From Candidatus Methanomethylophilaceae archaeon (GTDB lineage: Archaea > Thermoplasmatota > Thermoplasmata > Methanomassiliicoccales > Methanomethylophilaceae), in contig JAFSYZ010000150.1 in the NCBI GenBank assembly GCA_017455785.1, positions 1-10,547 on the forward strand: 10,547 nucleotides of DNA, written 5' to 3'. The position numbers and the translations under genes were made by a program. This document shows, one piece after another, positions 1 to 6,260 of the stretch (within the stretch, counting starts at the first letter, position 1; each line of letters opens with the position of its first letter). The notes under the pieces were generated by a model, which saw only the letters and a program-made list of their open reading frames with translations, was not told the origin of the DNA and made no database searches.

Positions 1-41
1 ACAGCCAGGACTATGATGAAGCGGTTGTTTTTAGGTATCAT
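1..41 (-). CDS. Start of a gene leaving the window, product unknown
   Basis: Only the first 13 codons are visible, read leftwards from an ATG at 41-39 (MIPKNNRFIIVLA). The ATG overlaps the TGA of the upstream glycosyltransferase gene in an ATGA arrangement. A strong Shine-Dalgarno sequence, GGAGGTGG, lies at 53-46, four bases before the start. The polar, basic start followed by FIIVLA resembles the beginning of a signal peptide or first membrane helix. The overlap implies cotranscription and translational coupling with the glycosyltransferase, so a role in the same envelope or glycan process is likely but not shown. Too little is present to name a family. Confidence 0.6.
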   Translation of the reverse strand, partial: MIPKNNRFIIVLA

Positions 42-1396
42 AGTTCCACCTCCGGAAGGTGCTTGTCGAGGAACGGCGAGATCCTCTTCAATGTAGGTGT
101 CAACAGGACTATTAAGGCCACAATGACTCCTGAATACTGGATTATTGTTGTGATCAGTCCGATTATGTCACGTATTGGTGTTCCGAAGATGGTGGTGGTT
201 TCCAGCCAACTCAACCCATCTAGAATGAACTGAACATTGACCAAGGAAAGATTAACAGCAGCTCCGGATAAAATCGGGAATGTATTGGCAGCGATAGCGG
301 CGAAGAATCCGCCGATGACGATCAGTATGGCCGCTTTCTTGAGGACAGGGGTGTATGTGACCCCATATACTATCAGAAGAGGAAGGGCGACGATCACGTA
401 TTGAGGTGTGGTGGAAATGCAGACTGCACAGATCAGCGCCCCCAAGGCGTTGAAAAGCATGCTCTTGTCCAGATCATCGTCATGTCTCTTGTACATGTTG
501 TACGAGAAGAATAACATACCGAAAATGCAGACCGCATAATTGAAGAACGATCCGAGTTTCTGAAGCATTGTGACCTCTTCGGAAGCACGTGCGAAGATGA
601 AGGACAACGAATCCATGAATGTCCCATCCAATATCTGAGGGATGTATATAATCATACCAGCGATCACTGCTCCCGAAATCGTCAGAAGGACATCCCTTTT
701 GACAGTCCCGTTGATTCTGCCTTTGAATATGACATAGAACAGAAGGACGAAGATGGTGAACACTGGGAACAGTTTCAGTAATGCAGCGATAGCGAAGACC
801 GCTCCAGCGATGAATCTGTAATCTTTTCTCAGCAGTATTATGATGAGTATCATCAGCATTGCCGAGATGGAGTCGAACATCGCCTGGACCGCTGTCATGT
901 AGATGACGAGCGGTGCCATCATCCATATGAAAGCACCGATACAGGCCTTCTTCTCATCAGAACATATGTCCTTGATGAGAATGTAGACGAGTCCGGCAGT
1001 TATGGCATCGACGATGAACAACGGGATCTTCATAGCGAAATCGAATGCCAGTGTGGTTACCGTTGCTGTATGGAATCTGTAGTTGAAGGATTCGACAGGT
1101 AACAGCTCTTCATAACGGAATCCGTATGCGGAAAGGCTGTCAAAGAATCTGAGGATCTCCGATTCGAATCCCATTATATATCCCCAGACCGGGGTGTAGT
1201 AAAAACCAGCCAGTTCATACAGCCCGTTCCCGGATTGGATGTTCTCAAGGATGACTCCCCAATGGTAGATATCAAAATCATATGTCAGGAACGGAGCTAT
1301 GATCATCCTGATGATCAATCCCAGGATTATAGTGATGACTAGTCCCTTCTTCCCAACCAATGCAAAGGATGGTCTGGAACAGTCATCATCCGCCAT
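38..1396 (-). CDS. GT-C type integral-membrane glycosyltransferase (GT87/DUF2029 or mannosyltransferase-like)
   Basis: This is a 452-residue, very hydrophobic protein with roughly ten predicted membrane segments. It shows the layout of GT-C enzymes, which use polyprenyl-phosphate-linked sugars. After a first helix (about residues 18-36) comes an acidic motif YDFDIYHW at 39-46, where D40 or D42 would be the catalytic/metal site on the outer loop. A GxYYTPxWGY segment follows at 64-73, then KIPLFIVD at 123-130, MFDS at 173-176 and a LLKLFP motif at 206-211, all typical of GT87/PIG-M-like mannosyltransferases. It probably adds a sugar to a lipid or glycoprotein glycan at the outer membrane face; donor and acceptor cannot be read from sequence. 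A TATA-like stretch at 1421-1434 lies about 30 bp before the ATG, suggesting a nearly leaderless transcript. It overlaps the next gene by 4 bp. Family placement is by motif reading only. Confidence 0.75.
   Translation of the reverse strand: MADDDCSRPSFALVGKKGLVITIILGLIIRMIIAPFLTYDFDIYHWGVILENIQSGNGLYELAGFYYTPVWGYIMGFESEILRFFDSLSAYGFRYEELLPVESFNYRFHTATVTTLAFDFAMKIPLFIVDAITAGLVYILIKDICSDEKKACIGAFIWMMAPLVIYMTAVQAMFDSISAMLMILIIILLRKDYRFIAGAVFAIAALLKLFPVFTIFVLLFYVIFKGRINGTVKRDVLLTISGAVIAGMIIYIPQILDGTFMDSLSFIFARASEEVTMLQKLGSFFNYAVCIFGMLFFSYNMYKRHDDDLDKSMLFNALGALICAVCISTTPQYVIVALPLLIVYGVTYTPVLKKAAILIVIGGFFAAIAANTFPILSGAAVNLSLVNVQFILDGLSWLETTTIFGTPIRDIIGLITTIIQYSGVIVALIVLLTPTLKRISPFLDKHLPEVEL
46..53 (-). 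promoter_or_regulatory. Shine-Dalgarno site of the outgoing gene
   Basis: On the minus strand this reads GGAGGTGG, a near-perfect complement of the conserved archaeal 16S rRNA 3' end, four bases before the ATG at 41. It lies inside the last codons of the glycosyltransferase gene. It is the clearest ribosome-binding site in the window; most other genes here have weak or none, which fits use of SD sites mainly for internal operon genes. Confidence 0.75.
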
Positions 1397-1420
1397 GATT
1401 GGGAGTTAGAATCTCCAGCC

Positions 1421-1434
1421 TATTTATGTTTATA
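1421..1434 (-). promoter_or_regulatory. TATA-like promoter of the glycosyltransferase gene
   Basis: On the minus strand this reads TATAAACATAAATA, centred about 31 bp before the ATG at 1396. Archaeal transcription starts about 25 bp downstream of the TATA centre, which would give a very short leader. It is the most AT-rich stretch of the 128-bp divergent region 1397-1524. No strong Shine-Dalgarno sequence precedes the ATG. Confidence 0.5.
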
Positions 1435-1495
1435 GAATGGCCCTGGACGGTATGTGTGAAAACAGTGAATTCAAGAGTTATCAGCATACCAAATT

Positions 1496-1504
1496 CTTTA
1501 TCTA
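1496..1504 (+). promoter_or_regulatory. Possible TATA box of the flavodoxin gene
   Basis: CTTTATCTA is centred about 25 bp before the ATG at 1525, the spacing expected for a leaderless archaeal transcript. There is no convincing Shine-Dalgarno sequence before the ATG. This supports starting the gene at 1525 rather than at the upstream in-frame ATG at 1399. Confidence 0.4.
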
Positions 1505-1524
1505 CGACTGTCAATCGCAGTGTT

Positions 1525-1902
1525 ATGAAGACAGCAGTCGTATACACATCCAAGATAGGTAACACGGCCAAGGTCGCCAAGAGGATTTCTAAAGCAATAG
1601 ATGCTGATCTCTTCAAGCTCGGTCAGGATGATTTCGATACCAACGCCTATGACAGATTCATCCTTGGTTCAGGTGTCTACGCCGGGAAGATATCTAAGGC
1701 GATGTCCAGATTCATCGAATCGAATGATCTGAAGAACGTAAGTCTGTTCATAACCTGCGCCTATAATGACGACAAGGGTGCGAAACAATTGGAGAAGATA
1801 GCTCAAAGATATGATATCGCTGATGCCATATTCTTCAACAAGTGCGACTACAAGACAGATGGTGAGGATACGAAGCTGTCGCAATACATCAAGACACTGT
1901 GA
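1525..1902 (+). CDS. Short flavodoxin-domain protein
   Basis: This 125-residue protein has a flavodoxin-like fold that should bind FMN and carry one or two electrons. It opens with a beta strand (KTAVVY) and the phosphate-binding loop TSKIGNTAK at 8-16, the family T/S-x-x-x-G-N-T pattern. A second loop, LGSGVYAGK, at 47-55 matches the isoalloxazine-facing segment. It resembles the flavodoxin_5/HemG-like group more than long-chain flavodoxins and is short for the family (usually 140-170). The start at 1525 was chosen because the family N-terminus begins directly there; the 42 residues reachable from an ATG at 1399 do not look flavodoxin-like and cross the promoter. It ends 4 bp before a DUF1294 gene, so the two are probably cotranscribed. 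The partner is unknown; TYW1 lies just beyond on the other strand. Confidence 0.85.
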   Translation: MKTAVVYTSKIGNTAKVAKRISKAIDADLFKLGQDDFDTNAYDRFILGSGVYAGKISKAMSRFIESNDLKNVSLFITCAYNDDKGAKQLEKIAQRYDIADAIFFNKCDYKTDGEDTKLSQYIKTL

Positions 1903-1906
1903 TAAC

Positions 1907-2185
1907 ATGGAATATTCAATGATAGCCCTGATAGTCTATATCATCGTGAATGTCATCGTCTTCTTCCTCTACGGACATGACAAGAAGAAGGCAGAGAACA
2001 AGGAATGGAGGACTCCCGAGAGCACACTCATCCTCGCAGCACTCTTCGGAGCATTCGGCGGTGTGTTGGGAATGCGCTTCTTCCACCACAAGACACAGAA
2101 GCCGAAGTTCTACATCGTGTATGTGTTCGCGATCATCCACGCGATAATAATCATCTACTTGGTAAGTTCAGGCTTCTTCTCCTGA
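1907..2185 (+). CDS. DUF1294 small membrane protein
   Basis: This 92-residue protein matches the DUF1294 pattern: an N-terminal helix containing N and F residues (IVYIIVNVIVFFLYG), then the polar signature DKKKAENKEWRTPE at about 25-38, a glycine-rich second helix (LILAALFGAFGGVLGM), a basic FFHHKTQKPKF loop, and a last helix. Three membrane segments are expected. The function of DUF1294 is not established. The ATG at 1907 follows the flavodoxin stop by 4 bp; a longer in-frame reading from 1811 would lie inside the flavodoxin gene and is rejected. The last 18 bp overlap the 3' end of TYW1 on the opposite strand, so the two transcripts are convergent and must overlap. Confidence 0.85.
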   Translation: MEYSMIALIVYIIVNVIVFFLYGHDKKKAENKEWRTPESTLILAALFGAFGGVLGMRFFHHKTQKPKFYIVYVFAIIHAIIIIYLVSSGFFS

Positions 2186-3121
2186 TCCATAGTACAACTT
2201 CCTTACATCGGTCTCCATGCCTGAAGTACCAAGGAGGACGACACGACTGTCCTCCTTTTCCTTTATTATCTCCTTTCCGATGCGGGAGCCGAGTTCCTGT
2301 GAGAATTCCTTTATCTCCTGGAAGGAGGGCATGTTGCTCATGGACAGTCTCTGTCTCGAGCCGCCTACGAATACGTAACCCTTGGGTTCGACGAGGTCCG
2401 GGTCCCCCTTTATGTCCAATGCGGCATACTCATCCACCCAGCCAAGATTGAGGTCTTTGACCAGTGTGTGCCTTATGACCGTCCTGGTGTCCAATGATGG
2501 GAGCAGTTCCAATGTCCTCATGATCCTTTCCCATCCGTCCTTGATCTTCGGTCTGCACACCTTCTTGTAGACCTCCTCGTTGGGAGCTGCTACTGTGATA
2601 TACAGTTGCATAGGCAACGTATCAAGTTCCTCGAGTCTTTCCGGGTATGTGCCGTTGGTCACAAGGAATGTGGTCATCTTCCTGCGATGGCATTCCTTGA
2701 GGAAATCCGACAGGTACGGATAAGTGATGGGTTCTCCTGCTAACGATATGGCTACTTGATTGGGTTCATTGGCCTCGGCGAACATCTTCTTGGATACTCT
2801 GTCGTCCCCGTTGAATCCGGATATGAGCAGTCTCTGCTGTTTGATCAGGTTGTCCAACATGTCCTTGGGTTCGGCCCAATCTTTCACCTCGAAGTCTCTC
2901 TCCTGTACCCTCCAGCAGAACTGGCACATATGTGAGCATTCGTTGATGGCAGGGGTCATCTGTAGACATCTGTGGCTGTCGATACCGTAGAAGTCATGCT
3001 TGTAGCATGTTCTACCGCGGACCATGGATTCCTTCATCCAATGACACAGTTTGACGGCCGAATGATCGTTGTACAGGCGGTATTGCTGTTTTATCAGTAG
3101 ATTACGGTAATTCTCGTCCAT
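2168..3121 (-). CDS. taw1: TYW1/Taw1, S-adenosyl-L-methionine-dependent tRNA 4-demethylwyosine synthase
   Basis: This radical SAM enzyme condenses N1-methylguanosine-37 of tRNA-Phe with two carbons of pyruvate to give 4-demethylwyosine, the tricyclic core of wyosine bases. With the start at 3121 the protein is 317 residues. The radical SAM cluster motif ECSHMCQFCW supplies C62, C66 and C69. C26, C39 and C52 fit the second [4Fe-4S] cluster known in archaeal TYW1, and K41 sits where the pyruvate-binding lysine is expected. The SLAGEP segment at 126-131 is the SAM-binding GGE-like motif, and LVTNGTYP (153-160) is also family-typical. The cysteine spacing supports 3121 over the longer frame from 3184, which would overlap RFC-L. 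There is no flavodoxin domain, as is usual in archaea, so an external electron donor is needed. The gene starts 4 bp after the RFC-L stop, implying cotranscription. Confidence 0.93.
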   Translation of the reverse strand: MDENYRNLLIKQQYRLYNDHSAVKLCHWMKESMVRGRTCYKHDFYGIDSHRCLQMTPAINECSHMCQFCWRVQERDFEVKDWAEPKDMLDNLIKQQRLLISGFNGDDRVSKKMFAEANEPNQVAISLAGEPITYPYLSDFLKECHRRKMTTFLVTNGTYPERLEELDTLPMQLYITVAAPNEEVYKKVCRPKIKDGWERIMRTLELLPSLDTRTVIRHTLVKDLNLGWVDEYAALDIKGDPDLVEPKGYVFVGGSRQRLSMSNMPSFQEIKEFSQELGSRIGKEIIKEKEDSRVVLLGTSGMETDVRKLYYGSGEEA

Positions 3122-3125
3122 GGTA

Positions 3126-4553
3126 TCAGAAGTCGAACAGACTCCTCTGTTTCTTGGATGGTGCTTTAACTTCTGTCGTCTCAACCGGTTTGGCCGGCTC
3201 TTCGGTGATCTCTTTCTTCTTCACCGTTGGTTTGGCCGGCGTCTCAGGAACCTCGTTCGCTGCTGCTATGGCCTCCTTCACAGCTTTGGAATCCACCTTC
3301 ATGTCCATCAGGAAGGCCAATTCCTCTGCATCCAGGTCAGCTTCTTTGACCAATCCGACCCTCAGTTCCGGATCGTTATTGAGCATGTTCTTCAAAGGAG
3401 GGATGACGTCCATTGACACCCTCTTGGTGGATGTGTGCAGCATATCCGCCAGTTTCTGGCAGACCGATGCCTTCGTAGCACGTATACTCTTGGACCTGGA
3501 CAGTTTCATCATGTATCCGGGGAACTTGAAGCGTTCCATTGAGATGTTATTGGTCCTTCTTGCGGTACAGACTCCCGCGGTCATCGTATCTGTTGCATAT
3601 GACCACATGCCGTAGTACTGGCGCCTGTTGACCCTTCCAAGGAAGATATCGGCTCTGGAGAGCTTCTCATACCCTCTGACCAGGTCACCGCGGTCGGTGT
3701 ATTCGTAAGGCATGTTCTCATCCAGCCATAGTAGTACGTAACTGGGTTCCTCATCCACATCCCTGAGCATGGCCCTTGAACCCATGGCATCCGATTTCCT
3801 GAAGATGGAGCCCATAAGGTCGTACATTGTTTTCCTTACGTTACGTCCTGATATGTATTCGGCATCATCGAAAACCAGCTCCTTCCTTCCGATGGTAAGG
3901 GATTCCAGGTCCCTGACGGCAGCACGCATATCTCCGTTGGCGTTCTCGGCGATCCTCTTCAGGGTCTCATCGTTCGTATCTATGCCTTCAGCGGCACAGA
4001 TACGTTTGAGGACCTTGATGATCGTCACTGCGGATGGTTTCAGGAAGTTGAGCTGCAATGTCTCCGTCTTTATGACGGATGATTTCTTACTCAGTGCGTA
4101 GAAATCATTCACTATCAGTATAACAGGTTGCCTGGTCTGTTTGATAAGTTCCGCTATCGCAGGCAGTGCCCCCCTGTCGGCATTACCGAAGAGGCTGTCC
4201 GCTTCATCGAGGATGATGAGCTTCCTTCCGCCTTCCGAGGCGTTGAGATAGTCACCTCCGTCGGAGAATGTGTTGGAATATGCACCTCTGAGTGCCACCG
4301 ATCTTATGGCATCGCCTGTACGCTGGTCGGATGCGTTCATCTCCAGCAGTCCCCAGCCCATATCGTTGGCGAGTGCCTCGGCACATGTGGTCTTACCGAT
4401 ACCGGGAGAGCCCATAAGGATGGCGGCCCTGTACCTAGGTATACCCTTATCCCAGGACTCCGCCCAAGCCTTCAGTTCACTGACCGCTTTGGGGTTACCG
4501 ACGACATCGTTCAGTGTCCTCGGTCTGTATTTCTCGGTAAGGTCCTGTGACAT
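3126..4553 (-). CDS. rfcL: Replication factor C large subunit (clamp loader)
   Basis: This 475-residue AAA+ ATPase is the large subunit of the archaeal clamp loader, which opens PCNA and loads it on primed DNA. The N-terminus LTEKYRPRTLNDVVGN is the family signature. Walker A is GSPGIGKT (48-55), NASD lies at 73-76, and Walker B is LIILDEAD (112-119). A sensor-1 asparagine occurs in ILIVND, and the sensor-2 region reads NGDMRAAVRDLES. An alpha-helical collar domain follows, then a Lys/Glu/Pro/Thr-rich linker at about 430-468. The protein ends in QRSLFDF (469-475), a PCNA-interacting PIP-box at the extreme C-terminus, as in other archaeal RFC-L. A GGTGG sequence about 4-5 bases before the ATG may be the ribosome-binding site. 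The gene lies 10 bp after the zinc-ribbon gene and 4 bp before TYW1. The small subunit is not in the window. Confidence 0.96.
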   Translation of the reverse strand: MSQDLTEKYRPRTLNDVVGNPKAVSELKAWAESWDKGIPRYRAAILMGSPGIGKTTCAEALANDMGWGLLEMNASDQRTGDAIRSVALRGAYSNTFSDGGDYLNASEGGRKLIILDEADSLFGNADRGALPAIAELIKQTRQPVILIVNDFYALSKKSSVIKTETLQLNFLKPSAVTIIKVLKRICAAEGIDTNDETLKRIAENANGDMRAAVRDLESLTIGRKELVFDDAEYISGRNVRKTMYDLMGSIFRKSDAMGSRAMLRDVDEEPSYVLLWLDENMPYEYTDRGDLVRGYEKLSRADIFLGRVNRRQYYGMWSYATDTMTAGVCTARRTNNISMERFKFPGYMMKLSRSKSIRATKASVCQKLADMLHTSTKRVSMDVIPPLKNMLNNDPELRVGLVKEADLDAEELAFLMDMKVDSKAVKEAIAAANEVPETPAKPTVKKKEITEEPAKPVETTEVKAPSKKQRSLFDF

Positions 4554-4563
4554 TTTCCCACCA

Positions 4564-5253
4564 TCATCTGCGCATGCAGTAGAGCTGTTCCTCTATCGCT
4601 GCTATCTCGTTATCCGCTTCCCAATTGGCCTGGAGATTGTAGAAGGGTATCTTCAGTTTCCTGTCGGTTGCATCCTTCAACTTCTCCTTCAACGCCTTGT
4701 ACTCATCTTGTCTGTCGGCCCAGTAGTCCTTCAGTTTGGCATCCTGCAGCTTGGCCAGGGTGGAGGTGTACTCCTTGTAGAGTGCTGTGTATCTCTCCAT
4801 GGTGTCCTTCAGTTCGGCATCCATCCCGTAATCTGAATATTCCTCAGTGAACTTGCCGAACTGTTTGTAGATGCGGTCCACCATCTCGTAGCATAGTTCG
4901 CACGTCCTGTACTTCTGTGAATCGACCATCTGATCCATTATCGAGAGTATGTCCTTCATAATCTCGTTGAATGTCATGAGTACATCCATCATCCTTTCGA
5001 CTTCGTTCATGAATCCCTCGACGTCGTAATCCTTGCGGTCAGGGAACTTCATAGACGAGCAGATATCGGTCCTGTCGTAGGCCAGTAGGATGTTCTCATC
5101 CTCCTCTTTGGACCTGTCATACACACGTGCATTGTTGTCCAGATCGCGCTCTATCGTCGCTCCGCATTTGGTACAATGTCCGAACAGGCTCCCCTCGTTG
5201 AATGTGCATAGGGACTTGTCACAGCTCGGACATTTCACGGACATCTTGGACAT
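4564..5253 (-). CDS. Uncharacterised zinc-ribbon protein with helical, probably coiled-coil region
   Basis: This 229-residue protein is of no family I recognise. An N-terminal treble-clef or zinc-ribbon module has paired cysteines C8-x2-C11 and C27-x2-C30 (CPSC and CTKC), with a further C16 between them. A long charged helical region rich in Lys, Glu, Asp, Met and Tyr occupies roughly residues 75-215, includes a separate CELC pair in the middle, and is probably coiled coil. No signal peptide or membrane segment is seen. I start at the ATG at 5253; a second ATG at 5244 also fits, and an upstream TTG at 5298 adds 15 residues with no support. It is the first gene of a tight operon, 10 bp before RFC-L. 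A role with nucleic acid or the replication machinery is inferred only from position and the zinc module. Confidence 0.75.
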   Translation of the reverse strand: MSKMSVKCPSCDKSLCTFNEGSLFGHCTKCGATIERDLDNNARVYDRSKEEDENILLAYDRTDICSSMKFPDRKDYDVEGFMNEVERMMDVLMTFNEIMKDILSIMDQMVDSQKYRTCELCYEMVDRIYKQFGKFTEEYSDYGMDAELKDTMERYTALYKEYTSTLAKLQDAKLKDYWADRQDEYKALKEKLKDATDRKLKIPFYNLQANWEADNEIAAIEEQLYCMRR

Positions 5254-5276
5254 GCGTCGGTGTATGTTCTGTTCGG

Positions 5277-5284
5277 TTATCAAA
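5277..5284 (-). promoter_or_regulatory. Weak TATA-like element before the zinc-ribbon/RFC-L/TYW1 operon
   Basis: On the minus strand this reads TTTGATAA, centred about 27 bp before the ATG at 5253, the spacing for a leaderless archaeal transcript. The match to a TATA box is imperfect, and no Shine-Dalgarno sequence precedes the ATG. Confidence 0.3.
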
Positions 5285-5322
5285 CTTGTCAGTACCAACT
5301 GTTTTGAACGCTTTCATCTGTT

Positions 5323-5341
5323 CATTTCTGTGATAGAAATG
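5323..5341. promoter_or_regulatory. Candidate operator dyad in the divergent promoter region
   Basis: CATTTCT at 5323-5329 and AGAAATG at 5335-5341 form a perfect 7-bp inverted repeat around GTGAT. It lies between the TATA candidates of the minus-strand operon (5277-5284) and the nitrilase-like gene (5359-5370). CATCTG occurs on both sides, at 5315-5320 and 5346-5351. The location suits a dimeric DNA-binding regulator, but a chance dyad in AT-rich DNA is possible. Confidence 0.35.
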
Positions 5342-5358
5342 CATCCATCTGACTCCTG

Positions 5359-5370
5359 ATTTTATTAATT
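5359..5370 (+). promoter_or_regulatory. TATA-like promoter of the nitrilase-like gene
   Basis: ATTTTATTAATT is centred about 26 bp before the ATG at 5391, which fits a leaderless archaeal transcript; no Shine-Dalgarno sequence is seen. It supports starting at 5391 rather than at the in-frame ATG at 5370, which sits on the promoter. Confidence 0.55.
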
Positions 5371-5390
5371 TGGATTCTATTCCGAGTAAC

Positions 5391-6230
5391 ATGAAGATCA
5401 CTCTTGTTCAATCCAGGGGAATAATGATGGACCCCACCGTCAACTTTTTCAAGGCCAGGATGAGGATAAACAATGTCGATTCGGACATATTCGTCTTGCC
5501 GGAGATGTTCTGTTCTGGATACACCGGGGACAAGAAGATGATGACATTGCCCCAATTGGAGGGCAAGATCGTCAGTAAGATCTCGGAATTATCTGTCAAC
5601 AGGGGTTCCACAATTATCATGGGTTGTCCGAGGGAGTATGATGACGGCCTTTACGACTGTGCATTGGTGGTCTGTGGTAAGGAGGTATCCGAATATAGGA
5701 AGATGATCCTCTCCACAGATGGTGCCTTCGATGAGACGCAGATCTTCAAGGCCGGCGATCGTCCCATGATAATGGACCACATGGGACTGAGATTAGGTAT
5801 CTCTGTAGGATACGACCTCTTGTCGGCAGAGCTATTCAGATTCTATGCCGAGAAGGATGTGGATATGATAATCTGTATCGCGGCTATGACGGAGAAGCAG
5901 ATGGACAGGTTCGACAAGATCGTCAGATCTAGGTCCGCAGAGTTCTCCATGCCTGTTATCGTCTGCAACATGGTGGGCCCGGATTGCGGAATCAATCTCA
6001 TAGGTAGGAGTAAGTTCATCGGTCCTGACGGGAACAACATAGAGGCATGTACCGAGAGCAGCGATGTCAGGGTAATCACTGTGGATGAGAGCATCCTCAA
6101 GGAGGCCAAGGCCGCCAGGGTCATCACTCCCGAGGTGGTCCTAGGTGAATGCATCGAGATATCCACAGAATCGGGTAACGGAGAGAACAAAGCGACCTGT
6201 CCGTACACCGGTGCCATATTGGATCACTGA
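5391..6230 (+). CDS. Nitrilase-superfamily (carbon-nitrogen hydrolase) protein lacking the catalytic cysteine
   Basis: This 280-residue soluble protein follows the carbon-nitrogen hydrolase fold throughout: MKITLVQ start, FVLPEMFCSGY with the catalytic glutamate at E38, YRKMILS with the catalytic lysine at K104, DETQIFKAGD, then LGISVGYDLLSAEL and RSRSAEFSMPVIVCNMVG. In active members the segment before YD reads like ICYD; here it is VGYD, so glycine 140 (codon GGA at 5808-5810) replaces the nucleophilic cysteine. Active members hydrolyse amides or nitriles through a Glu-Lys-Cys triad; this one probably cannot do so by that mechanism and may be a binding or regulatory protein, or use another chemistry. 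The frame is intact over the whole length, so it is not a decaying gene. The end CPYTGAILDH is unusual. It lies 30 bp before an acyltransferase gene, probably in one operon. Fold assignment is firm; function unknown. Confidence 0.85.
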   Translation: MKITLVQSRGIMMDPTVNFFKARMRINNVDSDIFVLPEMFCSGYTGDKKMMTLPQLEGKIVSKISELSVNRGSTIIMGCPREYDDGLYDCALVVCGKEVSEYRKMILSTDGAFDETQIFKAGDRPMIMDHMGLRLGISVGYDLLSAELFRFYAEKDVDMIICIAAMTEKQMDRFDKIVRSRSAEFSMPVIVCNMVGPDCGINLIGRSKFIGPDGNNIEACTESSDVRVITVDESILKEAKAARVITPEVVLGECIEISTESGNGENKATCPYTGAILDH

Positions 6231-6260
6231 CATTACTTTCATATGTGATGCCATCATCAT

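Noticed and set aside
480..926. 148-residue plus-strand open frame opposite the glycosyltransferase
   Set aside because: Its composition (His, Arg, Ser rich) is that of an antisense shadow, and the minus-strand frame has clear family motifs.
1399..1524. N-terminal extension of the flavodoxin gene from an ATG at 1399
   Set aside because: The 42 added residues do not resemble the family, cross the divergent promoters, and displace the family-typical beta-strand start at 1525.
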